A stretch of 64,000 nt of DNA from Mytilus edulis (GCF_963676685.1 NC_092345.1:44289838-44353837), one strand, 5' to 3'. Positions 39,201 to 51,664 are shown, counted from the first letter of the stretch. A program made the numbers and translations. The notes: generated from the letters alone by a model not told the origin.

Positions 39201-42200
39201 CATACATGTTATCTAATTGGAATTGGTTTGGTAGAACTCTGAAAACCCTATTAAGTGCATTAAACTACGTAGCGCTTTGTTAAATTAGAAACGTTTTGTG
39301 TTGAATTTTTAAACAATCACATGGAAAGAATCATGGTTGATAATCCAACACTACGCCATTTGACATTTATCATCTATTTTCCATTAACCTAATAAATAAT
39401 TATCTAAAGTACCTGCAAAATCAGGTTTTTCTGCAAAAAGATTCGGCCCGTAAAATCCGAGTGCCTGGTCTAAATTTGGTTCTCTGAATGCTGAAATATA
39501 GCGGAAAAATAATTCCTAGTTTGAATTCATTGATTTTTTCAGTTTTAATCAGATCTTAACATATAATATGTTAACACCTTTCATACGTTTATTCATTGTA
39601 TGTACGATTTCAACGTATGTAAAATAAGGCAGAACATCATCAACAGTGTCTTTCTCGGTAAATATCTTGGGAATACGCCTATACCAAGTCAGGAATATGT
39701 CAGTTGTTTTGAAGTCGTTGTGATTCTTGATAAAGTCGAGCGTTTTGTTTTCGACTGGTTTTATAGAATATTTGGAATTTTCCTTCAAGTTCGGTAATTT
39801 TTCTAATAAATTTTAATGTCTATATCTTGTTTTTCTTTTTTCTTTTAGGAATTTTAATTAATGACAGTTGTGAAACCGAAAAATCTAATGTATTTGAGAG
39901 TCCTTTAGCAAGTAGTATACTGTGTATTCATTTATTTTTGTTGGTACCAATTTTGGTGGGTTAAGGAAAACTAAAATAGTCCTGGATATTTATTTTCGTG
40001 ATTTTGTTGAAGTCTGCAGATACGCCTACAGAAAATTTGTTAGGCGTTTAACATTTAATTTCGTTGTTCACCTGTACCCACGAAATCCACTAAAAATGGT
40101 ATCCAACAAATAATAATGAATCCACAGTATGCCGGTATTCAAAATGTATTTCATTTATGAAGTATGTTTGTATGGATGGAGGAAAGGATAGATGGATGGA
40201 GGATAGAAAATATACATGGAGCCATTTCAGTAGTTTGTTTAAAATACATACTTGATATATCTAATGGGTGCCCTTCATCTCTTGACATCATTAATAACAC
40301 TGGACCAGGGTGGAATTTTCCACAAGTATACAGTTTTTCTGGACTGCCTTTTAGAAATTCCCCATCAATTACAACCCAATTAATCTATTAAATTATAAAA
40401 AGTAATAAGTAAAAGGTTAAAAAGTATGTACATACTCGAAAGATTCCTAAGAAAAAATAAATACATATATTCTGCAAATGTGCATGCATCTAAAGCCAAA
40501 GTAAACAATATTTGTGTACGGTTAAAATAATGAAGAAAGTTTAGCGATATGTGTTGTTAGAACTTTACATCGAACTGCAAACGAATACAAATATAACGAA
40601 GTTAACAGAATTCAAACGTTATATGTTGTCTCCTTTCCAACGTTATATTTAGCTACTTTTAAACAGGAACTTATTAACCAGATCATTACTCACCTGTTGT
40701 TTCTCTGTAGTGATCAGACTGTAACCTGGTCGACAATTTTGAGGAATATTTGAGACTCTACTGGTTGTTATACACTTTGAAAGAAACCAGTGCGAAATCG
40801 GTGCGCCACTATGGATTATTGAATTTCTAAATAACCCTGTGGGAGTGGATACAAGCATATATGAATAAACACTTATTAATGACAATAAAACATATCATTA
40901 TTTTGTATAATTACATATCTGACTGCGTTTGATAACATGGATATTGTGATAATTATGTTAAGATATAAAAATTAAAAAAATGAAGCCATAAACAGAGCCA
41001 TATACTTTATGCCTAGTCTGTCGACAATGTAGGCATCAAGAACATAAATAGGAGTGAAAACATTGAAAATGTACTCTAATTTGAATGACACATAGTCTAT
41101 CAACAATTAGGGTACATTCTAAAAAATCAATAGGAGAAAATACAATGAAAATTACTCTAATTGGTACGACGCCTAGACTGTCAACAATTCAGGCACAAAT
41201 AGAAGTAAAATCATTTAGAATATACTGCATTTAGAATGACGCCTAGTATAGTTAATACTTCAGTTTCATTATGTATATCTCTTTCATATTCATTTGTTAA
41301 AATTTACTGTTTGCAATAGCATGAATTGTTCTATATAATAAGGATGTTCTTATCCCGGGCATAAAAACAATGCCGTATTTGGCAAAACCTTTTCAACTTT
41401 TGATCTTCAGTGCTGTACAACTTTGTACCTTTTTCACTTTCGATCTTTTATATCTGGGCGTTATGTATTCGGGTTTAGTTTTCTGTAATTAGTTAATACT
41501 TCAGTTTCTTTATGTATATCTCTTTCATATTCATTTGATAAAATTTACTGTTTGCAATAGCATGAATTGTTCTATATAATAAGAATGTTCTTATCCCGGG
41601 CATAAAAACAATGCCGTATTTGGCGAAACCTTTTCAACTTTTTATCTCCAGTGCTGTACAACTTTGTACTTTTTTCACTTTCGATCTTTTATATGTGGGC
41701 GTCACTTGTAAGTCCTGTGTGGACAAGGCGCGTTTTTGGCGTATTGAATTTTAAACCTGATGCTTTTTGTTATCTATTAATCATGTTTTTCTTTGTCTAA
41801 TATGTTCTCCTATTTATTTGTATTGTAGTCCTGTAATATTATGTTGTCATTTCAATGTTATATTTAACTTTGCCATTAAAGTGCGAGGTTTGGCATGCCA
41901 CAAAACCAGGTTCAACCCACCACTTTTATTCCCCTTTAAAAGTGTCCTGTACCAAGTCAGGAAGATGGCCATTGTTATATTATTGTTCGTTTCTGTGTGT
42001 GTTGCATTTTAACGTTGAGTCGTTTGTGTTTTCTCTTATTTTTGAGATATTGAGATCAGACGTGGCACGGTACTTGTCTATCCCAAATTCATGTATTTGG
42101 TTTTCATGTTATATTTGTTATTCTCGTGGTGTTTTGTCTGATGCTTGGTCCGTTTCTGTGTGTGTTACGTTTCGGTGTTATGTCGTTGTTCTCCTCTTAT

Positions 42201-45200
42201 ATTTAATGCGTTTCCTTCGGTTTTAGGTTGTTACCCCGATTTTGTTTTTTGTCCCTGGATTTATGAGTTTTGAACAGCGGTATACTACTGTTGCCTTTAT
42301 GTATCGACAAAGCATGCACTTCTTACTATGCACGCTCGGACAGTGATTGTTTTTCTCGGAGTTATTGTGCCAAGGAATGAAACATTTTGTTTGACTTCAA
42401 ATATTCTAAAGACTGTATATTAAATTATTTACATGTTATGGTATATTTTTTTCATTATTTTCAAACCTTTAGCCAAATCTGATAGTAAGTGAACACCAGC
42501 GTTCCCAGCTCCAGCACTATGTCCATATAAGGTAACTTTAGACGGGTCACCATTGAAATACTTGATATTTCTTTTTATCCATTTCATAGCCAATACTTGA
42601 TCAATAAGACCATTGTTGCCCTTTATACCTTTACTTGGATCGGCAAAAAACCCTGATAATTTATATATAATTTATGGTCATATTCATGTTTTGTATAATC
42701 TCAATTTGTTCTTTGTATTTGTCCTGTTAAAGTTTAGAATTCAAATACACATTAAGAACATTTGGCAGAAAACCAGATTTTTTAAGTAGATGTACATGTA
42801 TCTGGAAAGGTATCTAAAAAAAACATGTTTAATCCCGCCACAATTTTACGTCTGTCCAAAGTCAGGAGCCTCTGGCCTTTGTTAGACTCGTATGATTTTT
42901 AATTTTAGTTTCTTGTGTATAACTCGGAGTTTAGTATGACGTCCATTATCACTGAACTAGTATACACATTTGTTTAGGTAACAGCTGAAGGACGCCTCCG
43001 GGTGCTGGAGTTTCTCACTACATTAAAGACCAATTGGTGGCCTTCGGCTGTTGTCTGCTCTATGGTCGGGTTGTTGTTTATTTAACACTTTCCCCATTTC
43101 CATTCTCAATTTTATGTTTTCATTGTTTGTCATTGGAAAAAGTTGTAACCACTGATAGAATTGTGAAATACACTAAAAGGAAAAGAAGAATACAAATATA
43201 CCGATGTTAATTTGATAATAAATAAATAAACTGGAATTTAGATGGAAAATAAAACCAAAGACACTCAGTAAAAATATAATAAAGAATAAACAACCTATGT
43301 TGAAATACGAAAATAATTTCCAATGGAGACGATAAGCAATGTTAGAAAGGTAGGGATTGAAACTATGAACTTTAAAGTTGAAAATTGGAAGATTTTTAAT
43401 ATATATAATCGTATCTGAAAGTCACATGCTTTGCTTGCGAAAAGAAACCCCCAAATAGCCAACAAAATAACATTTGTGATGTTCAAAAAACGCTAGATGA
43501 ATTCTATATTTTGTATTATGATTTATAGCCTTGTGCAAAGTCGTGATTTAAACCACATAATAAGGAAAATTTGTGAATCAGTAAGCGGATATTTTTCCTG
43601 AATGATAGGGTTTTAGATTGAAACGTGTGTGTTGATTTATATATACATTATACCTAGATTGCCGAGTCTATAGTTGAAAGTGATGACAATTATTTCTCCA
43701 TGTGCAGCTAAGATGTCACCATCAAAAACAGCTCCCATTCCTACAATATTGGAACCTCCATGTATGAACAGCAGGATCGGCAGTGCCCTTTTATTGATCT
43801 GTTATGACACAAAACTTATATATAAGATAAAATAAGATGACACCATCACGAGTTGGTTGACCGTTATGGAATAACCGTTTCACAAATGATATCGGATATG
43901 TTCCTTACGTCGTAACTACAATCCCCTTCCCTTTCATGAATATGACCTACCGAATTAGACTATTTACCGGATTTGTTATTACATAAGCAACACGACGGTT
44001 GCCGCATGTGGAGCAGGATCTGCTTACCCTTCCGGAGCACCTGAGATCACTCCTAGTTTTTTGGTGGTGTTCGTGTTGTTTATTCTTTAGTTTTCTATGT
44101 TGTGTCGTGTGTGCTGTTGTTTGTTTGTCTTTTTCGTTTTTAGCCATGTCGTTGTCAGTTTGTTTTAGATTTATGAGTTTGACTGTCCCTTTGGTATCTT
44201 GCGTCCCTCTTTTATTGCAATAAGCACAATTATGCTATGTCACATTAAAATTTCAACATTATCAAGTTTAAGTAACATGAAATTTATAATAATATATAGT
44301 TAGATACATTTTTAAAATACTCTTCACGTTTCATAATAAACTGGTCAAAATTTAAATACATTTTTTTTTTAGATTTAACTACAACCTAAATTGTTTTTGT
44401 CTTTATGTTGAATATATATCATCCATTTGTGTTTGATATTTATTTGTAGATAGAATTAAAATCGAGTGTTATATTAGTTGTATTTATTAAATAACTATAT
44501 AATTTTAGACTTAACTTTTAATTTAAATTTCGTAAATAAAATATCAAGTCATAAATATATTTACAGCATCAGATAAACACTTTAAGTTTGGGTTTCTGAA
44601 GCGCTTTTCTTTTTACAATAGATCAAAATATAACATACCCTTGGTACATAGATGTTCATATATAGACAGTCTTCGTTAAAGTTGTCAAACCCGGGTCGAT
44701 GAAAATTTATTTGGCTCCGTTGCTCCTGTGGGCATGCTGATGGAAGAGTTGTTGTGTCTAAAATGCGAGGATTCCATTTCATAGGCTTCTGTGGTCTCTG
44801 CAAATACAATACAATAAATACAATATGCTTTATTTTTTAAAACACTCGTCATATTGACATGCGAAACAAGAGGTAAATAGATACAAAATGCATACAATCA
44901 AAGAAATACATAAAACAACTTAGAAATGAAATATATAAATAATTACTTTACTTTATCACAGTGTGGGAACGGAACTGTACGGTTTTCTACTAATTTGGTC
45001 ATTCGGGAGACTGTCAAGCGGTGCTCCGACATTTGCAAAATAACAAGTTGCTTGATGGAAACTTTGATAAACTATTATGTTGCTATATAACGTTTCTGCT
45101 TCAAGTTTTCATAGCTAAAACATTCTTTATGTTAATATGAACCAATAAAATAATAAGAAAGATATATGCATTCAAACGTTTTCCTTAGAATGGTGGAGCT

Positions 45201-48200
45201 CCGTGTAAAACGATCAAAATTGTCACACAACTGCGATCAAAAATGTCAAGTAAACATCGAAAAATCAATGTTTGCTACCTGAATTTTCACATGTACTTTT
45301 TCTGATATATAGTCTTACCTATCTGAAAGTTTAAAAGCCATTGTTCCAGTAGAAATCTAAATATATTCATTTTCTCCATGTCGAATATTTTTATTGACTG
45401 TACAATCGCTTGCAAGTTTACTGTAATATCACTCGGAGCCTTCCTGTACAATCGCTTGGAGCTTTTCTTTTAATCGTTTGGCCACCTAGACTACTCCGAA
45501 ACCTACTTTACCTTGTTATGACTTCACGGTCCAGCTAGCAAGCAAGCTAGTCAAAGGAATTACTTTTTCCTACACACTCATTGCATTTTGCTGTAATAGT
45601 TTCTAGTGGCATATGACTAATTATAACTCTTAAGTAGATAATGCTTACTACTATCTCTTCTGACACATTCGTGATCAGTTTATGTTTTCCATGATACTTT
45701 TGTCATATAAATATTTATTAAAACTACTGCAATCCAATACAATATATGTCTGGCATGATTTTTCTCTCCTTTTTCTGTTACGATTTAACAGTTACTTATT
45801 TGGTTTTTTTTTTCCATTTTTTTTAAACCTAAATTACACACTTAAAAGTGTTAATGATGTATGAAGCTTTCATTTGAATGGATGCAGCCTGCATTAGCGG
45901 ATCCGGTATGCGGGGAGAGGGAGTTTTGGTGGTTGAAACCCCATTTTTTCCGATTATTTTTTTTATTTTGTGGACGTTTCAGTGTGTTCCGTGGTTTGGA
46001 CCCCCCTTTTGCAGAAAGGCGGGATCCGCACCTAGTCTGATATCGTCCATAATAGTATGAATATCCGATCATTCATCTGATTTTTTATAGTTTGGTCTTG
46101 TGCTGTGCTAGTTTTGGGGAGAAATGAGCGCACACAGACATGTTTAACCCTGCCAAATTCTTTATGTACCTGTTTCAAGTCAAGAGCTCGTAGTTTAGTG
46201 GTTGTCGTTGGTTCATGTCTGTCATATATATTTTTCGTAAATTGTTTTATTATGAAATAGGCCGTCAGTTAAATTCGAAATGTATTGATTCTTATTTTTC
46301 ATGTCGGGATCTTTTATAGCCGACGACTATAATAATTGCTAAAATCCATTTATTTTTTGAACTTTGACAATCATATCACATCTCCTTATTTCTATATTGA
46401 AGATATAAATGTGGTTTGATAAAAATGTTGTTCTTACTAAAAAAAAAACGTTCGTTCGTTTGTCGGATGCTATAGTGGGGAATATTAAAAAGTTGCTGAA
46501 TCGTGACATTGATATAAAAAAAAATCATGTTGGGATCTTTTATAGTTTTCTTTGTCTTTCATATTACAAGTCCTCTCCCATCCTTGATAAAATTTAATTT
46601 TACAGGAGCTTTTTCTACCAGTAGCTATAGCTTGTAATAAACAGACATCTCATTTGAAATTATACCACATCTTCTTATTTTAATATCATGTTTATTGACA
46701 TATACGTGTCTTTTCTTGGATCAGTGGTTAGCTACCACCATTCCACATTCGAATTCCTTGTGTCGATACCCTCACACCTTTTTCAATGGAAAATCAGACA
46801 AGCTATGGTACATATCAAGTTACAATATTCCGATCCTGTGATGAGAAATATTTTGTTGTATTGTTCAAATATGTATTTATTATTATTTTTTAAATTGCTG
46901 TTAAATAATATATTAAGTAAAATTCAAAATATGCTTATTACCCTTAAAGAGAATCTAATCACCTTTTCGGTATATATAAATATTTATTTTGTAACAGGAT
47001 TATTTTCAGTTTTATTTTAGATTAGATTCTTAACGTATTTTGTACTGTCCTTTTCTTTTTGTATTGTATATTTATCCAGTGGTTTTGTGTTTATGTGTTA
47101 CATATTTGTTTTTCGTTAATTTTTTGTACATAAATAAGCCGTTAGTTTTCTCGTTTTACATTGTTTTTTTCGGGGCATTTTATAGCTGACTATGCGGTAT
47201 GAGCTTTGCTCATTGTTGAAGACCGTACGGTAACCTATAGTTGGTAATTTCTGTGTCATTCTGGTCTCTTGTGGAGAGTTGTCTCTTTGGCAATCATACC
47301 ACGCCTTCCTTTTCATATCTATTGTACACATTTTGTTTTTGTCTCTGATATAGTCGCCTTAAAAGGGTTCCTTGATAGAATCTAAATTGTCAAAAGGACC
47401 GGTTTTATGCTTATTTTCACTTCAAATACCATAGATGAATTTAATAGAACAGCAAGAAACAACCAATGCAATGCATATACAATAACATTAACGGTACCAA
47501 TTTTTTTGCACCAGATGCGCATTTCGACAAATAATGTCTCTTCAGTGATGCTCGTGGTCAAAATACGTAAAATCCAAAGCTTATATAAAAGATGTAGAGC
47601 TATAATCCAAACGTTCCAAAAAGTATAGCCAAATCCGTGACAGGAATCAGAGCTTTGCATGAGGGAGATACATTCCTTAATTTATAATAATTTTTAACAT
47701 TTTGTAACAGCAAATTTAATAACACAAAAAATCTGTATTTTCATGCCAGTACCAGAGTACTGGCTACTGGGCTGGTGATATCCTCGGGGACTAACAGTCC
47801 ACCAGCAGAGGCATCGACCCAGTGTTAGTAATAACATTAACGGTACCATTTTTTTTTGCACCAGATGCGCATTTCGACAAATAATGTCTCTTCAGTGATA
47901 CTCGTGGTCAAAATATGTAAAACCAAAGCTTATATAACAGATGTAGAATGTATTTAATAAATTGGGCCAAGCAATTCTACAGGAAAGCTCCAAGCGATTG
48001 TACAGGAAGGCACCGAGTGATATTACAGTGAACTTGCAAGCGATTGTACAGTCAATAAAAATATCCGACATGGAGAAAATGAATATATTAAGATTTCTAC
48101 TGGGACAATGGCTTTTAAACTTTCAGACAGGTAAGACTATATATCAGAAAAGGTACATGTGAAAATTCAGGTAGCAAACATTGATTTTTCGATGTTTATT

Positions 48201-51200
48201 TGACATTTTTGATCGCTGTTGTGTGACAATTTTGATCGTTTTACACGGAGCTCCACCATTCTAAGGAAAACGTTTGGATGTATATATCTTTCTTATTATT
48301 TTATTGGTTCATATTTACATAAAGAATGTTTTAGCTATCAAAACTTGAAGCAGAAACGTTATATAGGAACATAAGGGTTCGTCAAAGTTTCCACCAAGCA
48401 ACTTGTTATTTTGCAAATGTCGGAGCACCACTTGACAGTCTCCCGAATGACCAAATTATTAGAAAACCGTACAGTTCCGTTCCAACACTGTGTTTATATT
48501 ATAATATTTTCGTTAACTTTGAAACGAATAAAGATACATTTTTAAGTACATTAATATTAACCAATGATAGTTGTCCTTTCATTTTTGCTGCACTGGGATA
48601 TTTATCATAGTACTCTGGAAAATGCTGATTTCTGATATTTTTTTCTAATATACAATTGCATTCAAATAAATAATGGTATTCAATAACATTTCCTCTCGTC
48701 TTTTAGAATATTATATCATCTACCAACCTCTACTGGACTTTTTACATTACAGCATCTTAATTTTGAAATATATTCACGTTCGATTGAAGATAATTTTAAA
48801 AGATAGTTTTCTAGGCCAAAGATTGTTTTAAAAAGTCCATAAAATATTGTAAGAATAATAATAACATATTCGTTTACTCTGAGTATGAACTTATATAGTA
48901 AAAGGGTTTATATTCAATAATCTTGCCAGACATAGTACTCTTATCGTAAAAAAAAAAGTTATATATTAGAATTTTCGTAATAAACAATATTGTTTGAAGG
49001 AAAATAATTCATTTGGAGTGATATTGTCTATTCGATTTACCAAAACAATTTATTATTGCAAAGGTAATTTCAATGTTGCTGGGTTTTTTTCTATTTCAAA
49101 CGCGAAACAAATACAAATCGTAAATGTATTGTGTTATCTTCACATTTACATATTGGTCTTATTCAAGAATAAAAACAGAAGGAATCAGATTGATATGTTA
49201 ATTTCCAACACAATGTTTTGGTATACCCCTTTATCCCACAAGAAATTAAATATAATCATGCTATAATGCTAGTATGTCATTCGGGTCTTATCGGCATAAA
49301 GGGAAAACTAGACATATGTGATGCGAAAGACTTTCTTGGATTTTTCACTGAGTTTTTTTTTTTTTAAATATTCCCCATTTGTTATTCCTTCACTCAAGAG
49401 TGGATCTCCCCGTGTGATGATCACCGATGAAGAGGACTAATAGTCCATGACCAAAAAGGATTTATATCAAGTGCTTAGACTTAAACATATCCTATTCCAA
49501 TCATCATGCCTATGACTATTTGTGACAGTCGTTAGAAATTGTTATTAGTAATAAAACTTGGTCCGTTTTAATACGTGTTCATTTCTCAATTGGATCGATA
49601 ATCGATATTCGATTGTGTCGATTGAATTTCCAGATAGTAATGAAACTTTACATATGGTGAAATAAATATCCGAAAATCACACTGTGAAACAATACCATCA
49701 TCATACCTCTTTTCAAAGTTCATAAATCGATTGAGAGAAAACAAATCCGGGTTACAAACTAAATCCGAGGGAAACACATCAACCATAAGAGGAAAACAAC
49801 GAAACAATAGAAACGTTGAAGTGCGTCAAAAATCAAAAGGACAATGTAAACGAACTATTAGATAACAACTGCCATATTCCTGACTTGGTACAGGACAATT
49901 TAAGGAAATGATGGGTTGATCCTGGTTTGTAGCTATCCAAACCTCGCGCTTTATGGCAATGTTAAATATACCGCTAAAATGACAACATCACATTACAGGA
50001 ATACAGTACAAATAAATGCAATAACATTCAGGACAAGAATACATAAATAAATAACATAGTAGTTCATTTCGACATGTTAACTACAGAATAACAACGATAC
50101 GTAAAATAATTAAGGACAGTACACAAAAACAGCATAATAGGATTACGAACTGTTCGTCATATGAACGTATCAACGCCACAAAAAGTGACGTCACAGGTAA
50201 ATGTTTAAAAAAAAAAGACATAAATCAAGATTAGGTTTTGTAATTGCATGTAAAATGCATGTTACTTGGTGTATTTTATAACAGTTACAGTTAGGAATAT
50301 TTATATAGAATTGTATTATCTAGCTATGTCAGTATTTCTTCTAAATCAAACTGTAAAACAAATAAATCTTGTACATATAGTTGCTTTAATTACTAAAATT
50401 ATATAAATGAATTGGGTGATCAATAAACGAATAGAAAATAAAAAATAGAATTACAACTACAAACGATAAGACATATAACAATATCCAATCAGAATTACAA
50501 ATACTACATCATAATTAAATATAGAATGTTGGATAAGCAAACATTCAGACACGTTTATAGCAACTCAGCAAAACTATCATAAAATTCAGACTGCGATCAC
50601 TTTAAGAAAAGTTATAAACGACTGTAACTAACATTCTAATTAACTGCGAACAAAGGGGAAATGTGGCTCTTTCGTTGGATTTGTGCGTACTTATACATCT
50701 ATATAATTTCCAGTACTTGATGTTCAAATTTTCTTCCATAGTCAGTTAATTTGAGATAACTTTTAAATTGTGCGCTTCAACTATTTGCCAGCATTCTTTA
50801 ATGTCATTATGAAAAAAAAATGCTCGATAACAAAATCCTACCAATCTTAACATGAACAAACGAATTGCTAGTTTTTTTGTAGTTGTGGGTGTGAATGACA
50901 AAATTGCACAACGTTTTACCTCCCCTACTTATGTTGTTTGACAAAAGGATGCAAGCTCTCGAAACCTCTATATTAAAAGAAGTGTCACCGTAAGATGATT
51001 TCTTTAATTCTTAGAAAAAAAATATACGTGGTATGATTCAAAATGAAACATTAATAATACAGAACCAAAACGAAGTGAATTCGCTCTCTTTGAATTATAC
51101 ACATTTTCACTGGGCTGTGTAACCTTGTTTCAAAATCAGGTTATATAATTATCTTTAATTATACTGAGATATCAACTGGTCAGGAAAATTGGTGAGACTG

Positions 51201-51414
51201 ACATTTTTATAACTAAATTTTGTCCTACCTTGTAGCGTAGATGGCCCGTCGGAGGAGATGCATATGGAACACCAAGATATTCCTCCACTTCTACTTGCGG
51301 GACGCGGGTAGTAACTTTTCCGCGAACTTTTCCGTATCGAGTTCTTCTAATGCATGTAGGAAAACAGTAGGACGTACTCAAAACAAAAGTCAAAAAGATT
51401 AAAATCTTAGACAT
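36241..51414 (-). CDS. Type-B carboxylesterase paralogue, copy 3 (complete, 11 exons, 522 aa)
   Basis: Secreted carboxylesterase-like hydrolase, same architecture as copy 2. Exons in order: 51229-51414, 44639-44797, 43654-43798, 42467-42652, 40694-40836, 40252-40384, 39413-39490, 38713-38771, 37879-38017, 37166-37301, 36241-36445. Every exon length and phase equals that of copy 2, giving 522 residues and TAA. Signal peptide, C84-C106 loop, HGGS, Ser209 (GHSAGAGN), Glu310 and His413 are intact. Intron 1 is 6.4 kb, against 1.7 and 2.2 kb in the other copies, because it took in an inverted repeat pair and several dispersed repeats. Exons 1, 5 and 6 are closer to copy 1, while exons 2, 3, 4, 7 and 8 are closer to copy 2. 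Confidence 0.92.
39596..39790 (-). repeat. Intron 6 repeat of esterase copy 3, shared with copy 2
   Basis: Minus strand is open for 79 codons, but the copy 2 counterpart is full of stops and neither is bounded as an exon. The esterase fold is also complete without it. Treated as an old insertion, not coding sequence. Confidence 0.5.
41250..42305 (+). repeat. Family B dispersed repeat with a 241-bp tandem duplication, in intron 4 of esterase copy 3
   Basis: The 5' part is duplicated: GTTAATACTTCAGTTTC occurs at 41251 and 41492, and the following ~200 bp match closely, including TTATCCCGGGCATAAAAACA. The rest runs through the usual landmarks to GAACAGCGGTATACTACTG at ~42275. Confidence 0.6.
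42825..43115 (-). repeat. Family D dispersed repeat in intron 3 of esterase copy 3
   Basis: Minus-strand copy: ATTGAGAATGGAAATGGGGA, CAACAACCCGACCATAGAGC, AGGCGTCCTTCAGCTGTTAC, GGACGTCATACTAAACTCCG, CCAGAGGCTCCTGACTTTGG. It is more complete than the copy at 16320. Confidence 0.55.
43835..44220 (+). repeat. Family A dispersed repeat inside intron 2 of esterase copy 3
   Basis: Begins with the last retroelement codons (ACACCATCACGAGTTGGTTG), then the tail landmarks CATGTGGAGCAGGATCTGCT, TAGCCATGTCGTTGTCAGTT and GACTGTCCCTTTGGTATCTT. Sense orientation is opposite to the host gene. Confidence 0.6.
44957..45483 (-). repeat. Inverted repeat, left arm (527 bp), in intron 1 of esterase copy 3
   Basis: Near-identical reverse complement of 47965-48492. 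On the minus strand it carries a short exon-like frame, MEKMNIFRFLLEQWLLNFQ, that runs into a GGTAAGAC donor. The right arm has the same frame and donor. Confidence 0.75.
45893..46040. repeat. Foldback-type repeat with GGATCCGC ends
   Basis: Ends are GCGGATCCGG and GCGGGATCCGCACC, short inverted repeats. The inside has the G-rich/C-rich halves GGGGAGAGGGAG and GGACCCCCCTTTTG. It resembles a bivalve MITE-like repeat; the small open frame inside is not a gene. Confidence 0.4.
46135..46330 (-). repeat. Family C dispersed repeat, fragment in the inverted-repeat spacer
   Basis: Minus-strand match to the GACAACCACTAAACTACGAG and CTGACTTGAAACAGGTACAT part of family C. It ends near ATCTTTTATAGCCGACGAC. 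Confidence 0.4.
47050..47320 (-). repeat. Family C dispersed repeat, fragment in the inverted-repeat spacer
   Basis: Minus-strand order GCGTGGTATGATTGCCAAAG, CTCTCCACAAGAGACCAGAA, TTACCGTACGGTCTTCAACA, GCATAGTCAGCTATAAAATG. It lacks the G-rich end. The small open frame inside is not a gene. Confidence 0.5.
47490..47950 (+). repeat. Pair of direct copies of a CACCAGATGCGCATTTCG repeat
   Basis: 47490-47600 and 47828-47945 share ATAACATTAACGGTACCA, TTTGCACCAGATGCGCATTT and TGTCTCTTCAGTGAT. Between them is a segment with GTACCAGAGTACTGGCTACT and a short stem. A degenerate relative is at 590-900 (AAGCGCTTTTCTGGATTTAC). Confidence 0.5.
47965..48492 (+). repeat. Inverted repeat, right arm (528 bp), in intron 1 of esterase copy 3
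   Basis: Pairs with 44957-45483 across a 2.48-kb spacer. On the plus strand the frame MEKMNILRFLLGQWLLNFQ ends at ACAG/GTAAGAC near 48132. Landmarks in both arms: CTCCAAGCGATTGTACAGGA, GATTTTTCGATGTTTA and GGAGCTCCACCATTCTAAGG. The family of the exon-like frame is not recognised. Confidence 0.75.
49685..50175 (-). repeat. Family B dispersed repeat in intron 1 of esterase copy 3
   Basis: Landmarks on the minus strand: CGATTTATGAACTTTGAAA, AACCCGGATTTGTTTTCTC, AAGTCAGGAATATGGCAGTT and CATTTTAGCGGTATATTTAA. The GAACAGCGGTATAC end is missing. Confidence 0.55.
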
Positions 51415-51483
51415 TTTGTTCTTTAGTGATTTTTCGTGTTACTTCCTGATAAATGACTGATGAATATTACAGTTATTATATAT

Positions 51484-51588
51484 CAGTATATATGAAGTTT
51501 TTAAATCCAAAAAAAGCATATTGTTTGATGCAATTGTAACATGTGTAAAATTACACGTGATTTTTTTCTGCGACAGGTTTTGTTCATT
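51484..51588 (-). promoter_or_regulatory. Conserved upstream block of esterase copy 3
   Basis: Carries the TTTAAAAACTT stretch and ACACATGTTACAAT motif. CATATG has become CATATA here, so this copy lacks the E-box present in copies 1 and 2. Candidate core promoter by paralogue conservation. Confidence 0.4.
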
Positions 51589-51664
51589 GAAGAGTAGGAT
51601 TTGTGAAAATATGTTTAAGAAGTTATATCCTTAAGTAGATTTCGCTATCAATTTAAAATGTTTA

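Noticed and set aside
39549-39788. Extra esterase exon in intron 6 of copy 3
   Set aside because: Copy 2 has the same sequence with several stops, there are no phase-compatible borders, and the protein family needs no insertion there.
43999-44223. Small open frames recurring at 12242, 32384 and 43999
   Set aside because: They fall in the family-A repeat tail, and the frame is broken differently in each copy.
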